In this document: positions 1-6,224 of the stretch, one piece after another
Layout of the letters: every line of letters starts with the position of its first letter
How positions within the stretch are numbered: the stretch's first letter is position 1
Source: Caulobacteraceae bacterium
Lineage (GTDB): Bacteria > Pseudomonadota > Alphaproteobacteria > Caulobacterales > Caulobacteraceae
Assembly: GCA_025351125.1 (NCBI GenBank)
Contig: JANXWN010000358.1
Location: forward strand, 1-6,224
DNA: 6,224 bases
Direction: 5' to 3'
Program-made: the position numbers and the translations under genes
Notes under the pieces: model-generated
What the model saw: the letters and a program-made list of their open reading frames with translations, nothing else
What the model was told of the DNA's origin: nothing
Database searches by the model: none

Positions 1-161
1 TCCGCGCTTGGACCCAGGCGTTTGCGGAAATACCCGCGTAAAAAGGGTGCAAGCTCGCGCAGCAATTGCGCGTAGGCGACGCGATCGCCCTTGAGGCCGT
101 TCAGCATCAGCGCCTTCAGCCGCGGTTCAACGCCGTTCGCGCCATTTGATCTGACATTCAC
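1..161 (-). CDS. ECF sigma factor, SigF/EcfF-like, N-terminal part (runs off left edge)
   Basis: This is the beginning of a gene read leftwards and cut by the window edge after about 53 codons. From a GTG at 161 the translation contains LKALMLNGLKGD, then AYAQLLRELAPFLRGYFRKRL. This is the typical start of sigma region 2 in small alphaproteobacterial extracytoplasmic-function (ECF) sigma factors, whose job is to direct RNA polymerase to stress genes. The -10 and -35 recognition parts lie outside the window. In Caulobacter (SigF) and Bradyrhizobium (EcfF), as I recall, such factors are held by a small membrane anti-sigma protein (NrsF or OsrA) encoded next to them; that gene would be beyond the left edge. 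The start is uncertain: the GTG keeps the LKALM segment but has a poor ribosome site. An in-frame ATG at 107 has a GAAGG five bases upstream but would drop part of helix 1. The family call is strong, the subgroup is inferred from sequence style and the neighbouring promoter. Confidence 0.85.
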   Translation of the reverse strand, partial: MNVRSNGANGVEPRLKALMLNGLKGDRVAYAQLLRELAPFLRGYFRKRLGPSA

Positions 162-182
162 CCCGCCGAGTATAAAGGTTAC
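157..182 (-). promoter_or_regulatory. Possible mirrored ECF promoter facing the sigma gene (GTAACC-N16-TGAA)
   Basis: On the minus strand GTAACC occupies 182-177, and 16 bases on TGAA occupies 160-157, one base from the CGAA consensus. It would allow the sigma factor to activate its own gene. The difficulty is that the -10 element overlaps the proposed GTG start at 161, so a transcript from here (starting near 150) could only use the in-frame ATG at 107. Either the sigma gene starts at 107, or this motif is not its main promoter. Confidence 0.4.
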
Positions 183-207
183 ATTCCGCGACGCCAGACC
201 GTAACCT
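176..207. repeat. Inverted repeat AGGTTAC / GTAACCT in the divergent promoter region
   Basis: AGGTTAC at 176-182 and GTAACCT at 201-207 are perfect 7-base inverted arms separated by 18 bases. The arms are the two opposed -35 elements plus one flanking base. The simplest reading is back-to-back promoters for one sigma factor. An operator for a dimeric regulator is possible but there is no other support for it. Confidence 0.6.
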
Positions 208-226
208 CTTGGCCGATCCGCGCGAA
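201..226 (+). promoter_or_regulatory. SigF-type ECF promoter of msrA (GTAACC-N16-CGAA)
   Basis: The -35 element GTAACC lies at 201-206 and the -10 element CGAA at 223-226, separated by exactly 16 bases. This equals the consensus I know for Caulobacter SigF-dependent promoters. Transcription would begin near 232-234, leaving a leader of about 24 bases before the msrA ATG at 257. The divergent gene encodes a sigma factor of the matching kind, which supports the call. Two other GTAACC hexamers on this strand, at 1377 and 1674 inside the transporter gene, have no CGAA at the right distance. Confidence 0.8.
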
Positions 227-256
227 ATAAGGGGGCCACAACCCAGAAAGACCGTC

Positions 257-964
257 ATGCGCAGCCGTCCCAAAATATCCGCCAAAATCCTGCTTGCATC
301 ACTCACCGCGCTGGCGGGCGCCGCCCTGATTGCTCTACCGCGAGCCGACGCGGGCCCGCCGTCCGTCGCATTGCCGCCGACCGCGCACGACGTGCCGATC
401 GGGGCGGGGGGCCTGCAAAGTGTCGTGCTGTCGGGGGGCTGTTTTTGGGGCGTTCAAGGCGTTTTCGAGCACGTGCGCGGCGTCAGGCAGGCCATCTCCG
501 GTTATGCCGGTGGAAAAGCGTCGACGGCTCATTACGAGGTGGTCGGCTCAGGGCTGACAGGCCATGCCGAGTCGGTCCAAATTATTTTTGACCCTAAGCA
601 AATTACCTTTGGGGAAATCTTGAGAATCTATTTCTCGGTAGCCACCGATCCGACCCAGCTGAACCACCAGTTTCCCGACGAGGGTCCGCAATACCGTGGC
701 GAGATTTTTTACACCAGTGAGCCTCAAAAAACGGTCGCGACGGCCTATATCGGCCAGTTAAACGCCGCCAAATTGTTCAAGGTCCCGATCGTCACGCGCG
801 TCGATTCCCTACCCGGGTTTTTTCGCGCTGAGGGCTATCATCAAGATTATTTGACCTTGCATCCGCAACAACCTTACATTGCAACCTACGATATGCCGAA
901 GGTGGCGGCTTTGAAGGCCTTGTTTCCGACCCGCTATCGCGCCGTAGCGGTAAGGGTGGAATAA
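257..964 (+). CDS. msrA: Exported peptide-methionine (S)-S-oxide reductase MsrA, single-cysteine form
   Basis: MsrA reduces the S-epimer of methionine sulfoxide in oxidised proteins. The 235-residue product starts with a signal peptide: basic MRSRPK, a hydrophobic stretch to about residue 27, and a likely signal peptidase site after ADA at residue 32, so it should act in the periplasm. The reductase domain follows from about residue 55. GGCFWG carries catalytic Cys62. Tyr93, Glu105 in TGHAES, Asp141 and Tyr146 in DEGPQYR match the family's substrate and acid residues by spacing; YHQDYL is at 194-199. Cys62 is the only cysteine in the whole protein, so the usual resolving cysteines are absent. 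The ATG at 257 was chosen because an in-frame TTG at 209 lies inside the promoter, because an AGAAAG sits six bases before the ATG, and because this start gives a clean signal peptide. Regulation is probably by the divergent sigma factor. Confidence 0.93.
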   Translation: MRSRPKISAKILLASLTALAGAALIALPRADAGPPSVALPPTAHDVPIGAGGLQSVVLSGGCFWGVQGVFEHVRGVRQAISGYAGGKASTAHYEVVGSGLTGHAESVQIIFDPKQITFGEILRIYFSVATDPTQLNHQFPDEGPQYRGEIFYTSEPQKTVATAYIGQLNAAKLFKVPIVTRVDSLPGFFRAEGYHQDYLTLHPQQPYIATYDMPKVAALKALFPTRYRAVAVRVE

Positions 965-977
965 CGACGGCGACGCC

Positions 978-1000
978 TGCGGTCTTAGCTTGAGACTGCA
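978..1000 (+). terminator. Weak hairpin after msrA, possible terminator
   Basis: TGCGGTCT at 978-985 pairs with AGACTGCA at 993-1000, giving 8 base pairs including one G-U, around a 7-base loop. It begins 14 bases after the msrA stop. Only TT follows the stem, so there is no proper U tract and this is at best a weak intrinsic terminator. The remainder of the 103-base spacer up to 1067 shows no convincing promoter. Confidence 0.3.
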
Positions 1001-1050
1001 TTGGCGAACCGCTTCCGCAGCGTCTCGTCCTGTGCTCTGATAGGCCAAAC

Positions 1051-1057
1051 AGGTGGG
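1051..1057 (+). promoter_or_regulatory. Ribosome binding site of the OPT transporter
   Basis: AGGTGGG ends 10 bases before the ATG at 1068. It overlaps an alternative in-frame GTG at 1053, and therefore favours the ATG as the true start. The spacing is slightly long. Confidence 0.5.
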
Positions 1058-1067
1058 CGCACAGCAC

Positions 1068-3380
1068 ATGACGACAATTGATACGGCGGGCGCCAAGGCC
1101 TTTCGTCCGCTTATTCCGGCGTCGGTGGTTTTGCGAGAACTAAACCCCCTTCCCCTTATCGTCGGTGTGCTGCTGGGTGTCGTCTTCGGGGCGTCGTCGC
1201 TTTATCTTGTTTTAAAAGTCGGACTTACGGTGAGCGCGTCGATTCCAGTGGCGGTTATCTCGCTCACCTTGTTTCGTTTGCTGGGCCGCCTCGGTCTGCG
1301 GTCGGCGACGGTGTTAGAGCATAACATCGTTCAAACCGCCGGATCGGCCGGCGAGTCGATCGCCTTTGGTATCGGGGTAACCATGCCGGCGATCATGATT
1401 TTGGGGTTTGATCTCGAGATCACCCGCGTGATGCTGGTCGCTATTTTAGGGGGCCTGCTCGGTATTTTAATGATGATCCCGCTGCGCCGCGCCCTGATCG
1501 TGCAGCAACACGGCGTATTAAAATACCCCGAAGGCACCGCCTGCGCCGAAGTGCTGAAGGCCGGCGCAACAAGCAATGAGCGGGCGATGAACCGGGTCGA
1601 CGGTGGGGTCGCCGAATCGACGAAGGACGCGTCATCGGGCGCCGCGGCTATTTTTGCGGGGTTCGGCGCGGGGGTAACCTACAAATTGGCGATGGAAGCC
1701 TTCAAGCTGTGGAAAGATACGCCCGAAAAGGTATTCACCGCGCCACTGGCCGCCGGCTCGATTTCGGCGGAAATTTCGCCAGAGTTGCTAGGCGTCGGCT
1801 ACATCATCGGTCCGAAGATTGCCGCAACCATGGCCGCGGGGGGCCTGCTGGCCTATTTAGTATTGATCCCGGCTATCCACTTCTTTGGCGGGGCGGCCGC
1901 GGGTCCTATCGCGCCGGGAACGATGCCGATCAATCAGATGGACCCCGGCGACATCCGCAGCGCCTATATTCTTTACATTGGCGCCGGCGCCGTCGCTTTG
2001 GGCGGTATAATCAGTGTGTTTCGCGCTATGCCCATGATCTGGCGCGGCGTCACCGGCGGGATCACTGATTGGCGAGCATCGCGGACCAACGGGACCGCGG
2101 CCGCCGCCGTCCCGCGCACCGATTTGGACTTGTCGCCCCGAATTGTCGGGATCGGTTTGATCGTCCTCATCGCCGGTATTCTATTGGCCCACGCTTACTT
2201 GAATGTTGGGATTCTGGGCGCGTTGTTGATCATGATCTTCGGGTTTCTGTTCGTCACCGTCTCGTCGCGCCTAACAGGAGAAATCGGATCGTCGTCAAAC
2301 CCGATTTCAGGCATGACCGTCGCCACTCTTCTGCTGACATGTTTGATTTTTCTGCTGCTAGGCTGGACAGGCCCGCCGTACTACGTGACCGCGCTGTCGG
2401 TTGGCGGGATTGTCTGCATCGCCGCTAGCAATGGCGGGACCACCTCACAGGACCTGAAGACCGGATTTCTGATCGGCTCCACGCCCCGCGCGCAACAGAT
2501 TGCGATTTTGGCGGGGGCGTTCGCGTCGGCGCTGGCTTTGGGCCCGATTCTGTTGGCCCTCAACGACGCGGCGACGGTCTACGTGCCGGTCGGCGTGCAC
2601 GCTTCGCCGATTGCCGGGGAAAAGCCAGTTCTGGCGACCTGGACCGTGCCATCGCCGCGCGTCGCCTCCCTTCCCGTCGAGCACCTTAAAGGACCGCAAG
2701 CCAAGGCCGATCCCGTCGCCTATCGTGTGGTGCAAAAGGTTGACGATTTGGGCGGGCCGGCGGGTCGTTATTTGGTGAACGAGGCCGGTGCGCCGATCTA
2801 TTTGGTCGATCCGGGCATTAACGGCGCCCACCACATCAGGCCCGATGGAACTTCGGTCAATAAGTTCGCCGCGCCGAAGGCGACGCTGATGAGTTATATT
2901 ATCAAGGGTATTCTCAATCAGCACCTCCCGTGGACCCTCGTAATTTTGGGCGGCATGATCGCCGTCGTTTTGGAGATGTGCGGCATCCCGTCCCTTGCGT
3001 TCGCCGTTGGGGTCTATCTGCCGATATCCTCTTCAGCGCCGATATTTATTGGCGGCGCGGTGCGCTGGATGGTGGATAGGCGCCTAAAGGGACGTTTGGC
3101 CCACGCTAAGCTGACGGAGGCGGAAATGATCGCCGAGACCGACAAGAGTCCCGGCGTGCTCGTGGCGTCCGGCTATATCGCCGGCGGCGCGATCGCCGGG
3201 ATCGGTATAGCCTTCATGGCCGGCGCCCTCACCGATTTTAACCAAAAGGTCACGGATGTGATGACAGCTCGCAACCCTTTCTTCGACGGTCCGTGGTCCG
3301 ACGCCCTTTCGCTTTTGCCGTTTATCGCCTTAGTCCTCGGACTCTATTGGGCCGGTCGCACCACCAAGGCCGCTGTTTAG
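1068..3380 (+). CDS. OPT-family transporter (oligopeptide or metal-chelate transporter)
   Basis: This is a 770-residue inner-membrane protein of the OPT superfamily (TC 2.A.67), secondary transporters thought to carry small peptides or metal-chelate compounds into the cell; the substrate cannot be read from the sequence. Many hydrophobic helices span the protein, from LPLIVGVLLGVVFGASSLYL (residues 29-48) to LLPFIALVLGLYWAG (749-763). Family-type segments are NIVQTAGSAGES (86-97), YPEGTACAEVLKAG (153-166), GEIGSSSNPISGMT (404-417), SNGGTTSQDLKTGFLIG (454-470) and AFAVGVYLP (644-652). Between about residues 502 and 605 lies a hydrophilic segment with GRYLVNEAG and YLVDPGING, probably an extramembrane loop; I recall a similar segment in other proteobacterial members, but it makes this protein longer than a minimal OPT transporter. 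An alternative GTG at 1053 would add five residues. The gene is followed after 4 bases by the sirtuin, so the two are probably one operon. Confidence 0.92.
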   Translation: MTTIDTAGAKAFRPLIPASVVLRELNPLPLIVGVLLGVVFGASSLYLVLKVGLTVSASIPVAVISLTLFRLLGRLGLRSATVLEHNIVQTAGSAGESIAFGIGVTMPAIMILGFDLEITRVMLVAILGGLLGILMMIPLRRALIVQQHGVLKYPEGTACAEVLKAGATSNERAMNRVDGGVAESTKDASSGAAAIFAGFGAGVTYKLAMEAFKLWKDTPEKVFTAPLAAGSISAEISPELLGVGYIIGPKIAATMAAGGLLAYLVLIPAIHFFGGAAAGPIAPGTMPINQMDPGDIRSAYILYIGAGAVALGGIISVFRAMPMIWRGVTGGITDWRASRTNGTAAAAVPRTDLDLSPRIVGIGLIVLIAGILLAHAYLNVGILGALLIMIFGFLFVTVSSRLTGEIGSSSNPISGMTVATLLLTCLIFLLLGWTGPPYYVTALSVGGIVCIAASNGGTTSQDLKTGFLIGSTPRAQQIAILAGAFASALALGPILLALNDAATVYVPVGVHASPIAGEKPVLATWTVPSPRVASLPVEHLKGPQAKADPVAYRVVQKVDDLGGPAGRYLVNEAGAPIYLVDPGINGAHHIRPDGTSVNKFAAPKATLMSYIIKGILNQHLPWTLVILGGMIAVVLEMCGIPSLAFAVGVYLPISSSAPIFIGGAVRWMVDRRLKGRLAHAKLTEAEMIAETDKSPGVLVASGYIAGGAIAGIGIAFMAGALTDFNQKVTDVMTARNPFFDGPWSDALSLLPFIALVLGLYWAGRTTKAAV

Positions 3381-3384
3381 CCGC

Positions 3385-4119
3385 ATGTCGCCGGCTCGGC
3401 GTTTGTCGCGGATGATCGCCGAAGCGTCGAACACCGTCGTTTTCACCGGCGCCGGCATGTCTACCGAGTCCGGTATCCCAGATTTTCGCAGCCCGGGCGG
3501 GGTTTGGAGTCGGATGAAGCCGATCTATTTTCAGGATTTCGTAGCGTCTGACCACCGGCGGCGCGAGGCGTGGACGCGAGTCTTCTCAGGCGCGGCGGGA
3601 TGGACCGGCGCGGCGCCCAATAGCGGCCACAACGTCATCGCCCGTCTCGTTGCGAACGGGAAGGTCAGCGCGGTCATTACACAAAACGTCGATAATTTGC
3701 ACAAAGCCTCCGGCGTACCAGATGCGAAGGTCATCGAGTTGCATGGAAATGCCTCCTACGCGACCTGCTTGGCGTGCGGTTTGCGGCATGAGTTGGAGAC
3801 GTTGCGCGAGCCTTTCCTAGCGCATGGAATTATTCCGACCTGCGAGAGCTGCGGTGGTCTTGTGAAGTCGGCGACCATTTCGTTCGGCCAGCCCATGCCC
3901 TCCCAGCCGGTAGCCCGCGCGCGCGCCGTCACCCTTAGATGCGATCTGTTCATCGTTTTGGGATCGTCGCTCTTGGTGTTTCCCGCGGCCGGGTTTCCGT
4001 TACAAGCCAAACAGCATGGAGCGCAGCTGGTTATCGTCAACCGCGAACCCACGGCGCACGATGAGTTCGCCGATTTGGTTTTGCATGAAGAAATCGGCGC
4101 TGTTTTGGCGGAATTCTGA
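3385..4119 (+). CDS. Sirtuin: Sir2-family NAD-dependent protein deacylase
   Basis: This 244-residue cytoplasmic enzyme should remove acyl groups from protein lysines, using NAD and releasing nicotinamide and O-acyl-ADP-ribose. The Rossmann NAD-binding motif TGAGMSTESGIPDFRS is at residues 21-36, TQNVDNLH at 99-106, and the catalytic histidine is His120 in ELHGN. Four zinc ligands are visible: Cys128 and Cys131 (CLAC), Cys153 and Cys156 (CESC). GSSLLVFPA (193-201) and VNREPT (218-223) complete the fold. The length is that of a complete minimal sirtuin. FGQPMP at 167-172 replaces the commoner FGExLP. I do not see the clear Tyr-x-x-Arg pair typical of desuccinylase-type CobB, so the acyl preference is open. 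The ATG lies 4 bases after the transporter stop with no good ribosome site of its own (the nearest AAGG is 15 bases off), suggesting translational coupling. An in-frame ATG at 3412 would cut into the first helix and is less likely. Confidence 0.95.
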   Translation: MSPARRLSRMIAEASNTVVFTGAGMSTESGIPDFRSPGGVWSRMKPIYFQDFVASDHRRREAWTRVFSGAAGWTGAAPNSGHNVIARLVANGKVSAVITQNVDNLHKASGVPDAKVIELHGNASYATCLACGLRHELETLREPFLAHGIIPTCESCGGLVKSATISFGQPMPSQPVARARAVTLRCDLFIVLGSSLLVFPAAGFPLQAKQHGAQLVIVNREPTAHDEFADLVLHEEIGAVLAEF

Positions 4120-4158
4120 CACGGTCTTACCGGCACCCGCGCTCCGCTAAAACAGCGC
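4097..4158. repeat. 16-bp inverted repeat at the convergent gene ends, possible bidirectional terminator
   Basis: The arm 4097-4112 (GCGCTGTTTTGGCGGA) pairs with 4143-4158 (TCCGCTAAAACAGCGC). In the plus-strand transcript all 16 positions pair, one being G-U; in the minus-strand transcript that position is an A-C mismatch. The 30-base loop contains both stop codons, the sirtuin TGA at 4117-4119 and the phosphoesterase TAA at 4129-4127, plus a small hairpin CGGT-CTT-ACCG at 4122-4132. Neither side has a strong U tract; the minus-strand continuation CCGATTTCTTC is mildly U-rich. Both arms are coding and both encode AVLAE in their own gene. Confidence 0.6.
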
Positions 4159-6224
4159 GACCCACTCGCATATTCCGCCCGTCTCGCGTCGTCGGATAAG
4201 CCGCGTCCCCTTTTAAGCCACGCCACAAAGCCAGATTGAACCGCGTCGTCTCGAGATGATCCTCTGCAGAAAAGTCTTGTCCTTTCATGACGTTGGTCCA
4301 ATAATTTGCGGTGCGGCTGGGTGTTTGGCAGGTAAGTTGTGACGTTACGACGGGAGGCAAAGGCAAAGCCGTCGTCCGCAGCACCCCTGGCACGATAGCA
4401 TTGAAGGTCCAGTCGAGCTGTCCGGTGTCGAAGATATCAGTCATTGGCTCCGCCAGGGCGTCGTTAAGCCCCATCGCCGAGAGTCCCAGAACCATCTCGA
4501 TAGTCCGGACCATGTTGACCGTGGTGTATCGATGCGAAATTACCACACCGTGTTTGACGTAGGGGCCGGCGACGAAGGCGATCGAGCGGTGCGCGTCAAC
4601 ATGGTCGGGACCATCCTGCGCGTCGTCTTCGATGACAAAGATCAAGGTGTCCTTGGCCAAGTCGCTGTGCGCGACCTTATCGACCAGTAATCCGACCGCA
4701 TAGTCGTTATCGGCCAGTTGTGTTTCGACGGTGGTGACGCCATCGATGCCATCATCGAAGTCACCGGTGTGATCATGCGGGAGCCGCACCATCATCAAGG
4801 CCGGAGCCTTTCCCGCCCCGACAAAACCATCAAATTCGCGCGCCCACTCGCGAAAGCGCCAATAATCAGGAAAACCTTGATCAAATCCCCGAAAATAGGG
4901 ATCGCTGATTGCCATTAAGGATGCCTTGTCGGGCGTAAAAACCTTCAAACCGGTTTTCCACGGTTCGCGATCGCGGGGCGTGCGCAAGGGCCCGACTTTT
5001 TTACTGTAAAGTATCAAATCGCCGTAAAAACCCCAATTACGGACGCTCAAGCCGGCCTTTAGCGCTTGATCCCACAGATAACCTTCCCCTTCGGCCCGGC
5101 CCGGCCCGTCCGGCGCGGCCACATCACGGGCGCCGGCCAGAAGCTCCGGGTCGGCTGGCGAAACAGGATTGACCGCGTGGCGTTCCGCGGACGTTGCCAA
5201 ACCAACATTGATGTTTCGGTTGGTGCCCTCCTGGTCGTATTGCAAGCCCCGCTCGGCGTAGTTTATCGGCGCCTCGCGTTCCGTGAAGTCGGTGGTGCGA
5301 CCGGCGACCGACCAATTCCAACCGGTGTTGCTGCTTTCGCCACTATCGAAAAACGTGTCCAGATCGACAAATTGCCGCGCCAGAGCGTGCTGGTTGGGGG
5401 TCATGGCCTTGGGAAATACCGTTAGTTTTGGATAGCCGTTGCCTACTTCGAGATCGCCGAGCACCTGGTCATACGTTCGGTTTTCCTTAACGACGTAGAT
5501 GACGTGGTGGATACGCGCGCGCAGGAAAGCGAGCGTTGCGGTATCCGCTGCGGACAATACGTCGCCGACGTGATTATTCAGCGCAACTTGCCGGGTGAGG
5601 TCGCCCAAAACAGCGGGGGTAAGCGCCGGGAGCGTCAAAAACCCTGCCTTTTCCAACTGCCACACATATTGATTAGTAGCTTGGCAGGCGTCTTGACTGC
5701 GGTCGGTCGTCTCCAGATTGGTGCGGCAAATGGACGGCGCAGGACCGGTATTGCTCTTGCCGTTGACAACGTAGATTTGCCGCCCGTCTGGCCGTACGGC
5801 GACCGCCGTGGGGTACCAGCCGGTTGGAAAGGCGCCGATAACGCTTGAGCCTGCCGGGTTGCCGTCGTCACGATCTCGTTTCGACGGCAGCCCACGTGCC
5901 ATCTCGCCAAGAGCCACGACGACCACCGCGTTCTCGCCGCCGTTTGAGACGAGTAAAGACCGTCCGTCTGATGACAAAGCCAAGGCGTTAGAGCCGGCGC
6001 CGCCCAGGCCCGCGCGACCCCAATCGCGCGGTCCGTCAGTCCGAATGATTTCACGGGCGATGTCGGCCGTTGTATCGATCACCACAACCGCGTCGCTATT
6101 GTCGAGAGCGGCGAACAACCGGCCAGATGCCCCGACAAGTAAGGCATTCGGCTGGCCGTCCACCTTGATCCGCGCCCCCACGGCAATGGATCCGGAGCTG
6201 ACGTTCAGCGCGACGATCTCTCGG
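4127..6224 (-). CDS. Beta-propeller (YncE-like) plus alkaline-phosphatase-superfamily phosphoesterase, N-terminus beyond right edge
   Basis: About 698 C-terminal residues are visible. The frame is open to the window edge, reading REIVALNVSSGSIAVGARIK before a GTG at 6181, so that GTG is an internal valine and the start lies outside. Numbering from this valine, residues 1 to about 140 are propeller blades of the YVTN/YncE kind, for example NALALSSDGRSLLVSNGGEN and TAVAVRPDGRQIYVVNGKSN. From about residue 224 the phosphoesterase domain begins: HHVIYVVKENRTYDQVLGDL, with Glu233 and Asn234 the expected first metal ligands. It continues with DTFFDSGESSNTGWNW (275-290), RLPHDHTG (466-473) and IEDDAQDGPDHVDAHR (517-532), whose Asp and His residues probably bind metal. 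The arrangement matches proteins annotated as bifunctional YncE/alkaline phosphatase family; the substrate, a phosphate mono- or diester, is unknown. Such proteins are usually exported, but the signal region is not visible here. It converges on the sirtuin with 7 bases between the stops. Confidence 0.9.
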   Translation of the reverse strand, partial: REIVALNVSSGSIAVGARIKVDGQPNALLVGASGRLFAALDNSDAVVVIDTTADIAREIIRTDGPRDWGRAGLGGAGSNALALSSDGRSLLVSNGGENAVVVVALGEMARGLPSKRDRDDGNPAGSSVIGAFPTGWYPTAVAVRPDGRQIYVVNGKSNTGPAPSICRTNLETTDRSQDACQATNQYVWQLEKAGFLTLPALTPAVLGDLTRQVALNNHVGDVLSAADTATLAFLRARIHHVIYVVKENRTYDQVLGDLEVGNGYPKLTVFPKAMTPNQHALARQFVDLDTFFDSGESSNTGWNWSVAGRTTDFTEREAPINYAERGLQYDQEGTNRNINVGLATSAERHAVNPVSPADPELLAGARDVAAPDGPGRAEGEGYLWDQALKAGLSVRNWGFYGDLILYSKKVGPLRTPRDREPWKTGLKVFTPDKASLMAISDPYFRGFDQGFPDYWRFREWAREFDGFVGAGKAPALMMVRLPHDHTGDFDDGIDGVTTVETQLADNDYAVGLLVDKVAHSDLAKDTLIFVIEDDAQDGPDHVDAHRSIAFVAGPYVKHGVVISHRYTTVNMVRTIEMVLGLSAMGLNDALAEPMTDIFDTGQLDWTFNAIVPGVLRTTALPLPPVVTSQLTCQTPSRTANYWTNVMKGQDFSAEDHLETTRFNLALWRGLKGDAAYPTTRDGRNMRVGRAVLAERGCR

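Noticed and set aside
209..256. TTG at 209 as the start of msrA, adding 16 residues
   Set aside because: It lies within the GTAACC-N16-CGAA promoter, before the expected transcription start, and would bury the signal peptide behind a charged, proline-rich leader.
1001..1041. Possible sigma-70 promoter before the OPT gene (for example CTTCCG ... TCTGAT)
   Set aside because: Both elements match the consensus poorly and the 18-base spacing is not ideal; the transporter may be read through from msrA or use a promoter I cannot recognise.
1053..1067. GTG at 1053 as the start of the OPT transporter
   Set aside because: The best ribosome site, AGGTGGG at 1051-1057, overlaps this GTG and instead serves the ATG at 1068.
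1377..1679. Further GTAACC hexamers at 1377-1382 and 1674-1679
   Set aside because: Both are inside the transporter coding sequence and have TTTT or AAGC, not CGAA, after 16 bases.
2445..2924. 159-codon open frame on the minus strand inside the OPT gene
   Set aside because: Its product is rich in Arg, Gly and Asp without recognisable motifs, and the opposite strand encodes a well-conserved membrane protein.
3756..4301. 181-codon open frame on the minus strand across the sirtuin and phosphoesterase ends
   Set aside because: It is antisense to the zinc-binding half of the sirtuin and out of frame with the phosphoesterase; its product resembles no family and is a by-product of GC-rich codons.
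5066..5848. Plus-strand open frames of 119 and 114 codons inside the phosphoesterase gene
   Set aside because: They lie antisense to conserved propeller and phosphoesterase sequence, with no motifs of their own.

Overview
The window looks like chromosomal DNA from an alphaproteobacterium. The strongest clue is the left end: a truncated ECF sigma factor of the SigF/EcfF kind (families known from Caulobacter and Bradyrhizobium) diverging from a methionine sulfoxide reductase gene, with a promoter in the gap that matches the SigF-type pattern GTAACC-N16-CGAA exactly. The GC-rich, coding-dense layout fits. I see no mobile elements, CRISPR arrays, tRNA or rRNA genes, and the genus cannot be told from this sequence.

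Layout. (1) 1-161, minus strand: the first ~53 codons of an ECF sigma factor that runs off the left edge. (2) 162-256: a divergent promoter region with two inverted copies of GTAACC. (3) 257-964, plus: an exported, single-cysteine methionine sulfoxide reductase A (MsrA). Its start is placed at the ATG at 257, after the promoter. (4) 965-1067: a short spacer with one weak hairpin. (5) 1068-3380, plus: a 770-residue OPT-family transporter with a large hydrophilic loop late in the protein. (6) 3385-4119, plus: a sirtuin (Sir2 NAD-dependent deacylase) starting 4 nt after the OPT stop, probably co-transcribed. (7) 4127-6224, minus: the C-terminal ~698 residues of a beta-propeller plus phosphoesterase protein, convergent with the sirtuin and open at the right edge.

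How they fit together. The left part reads as an oxidative-stress module: the sigma factor would drive msrA, and the exported MsrA would repair oxidised methionines in the periplasm. The OPT transporter and sirtuin form a second unit with no obvious functional tie to the first. The phosphoesterase is a separate unit. The two convergent genes are only 7 bp apart, and their ends form a 16-bp inverted repeat whose loop holds both stop codons.

The gene content is mostly recognisable families. The parts that deserve a second look are regulatory and structural: the mirrored sigma promoter motifs, the MsrA without a resolving cysteine, and the convergent hairpin. I found no clearly new multi-gene system.
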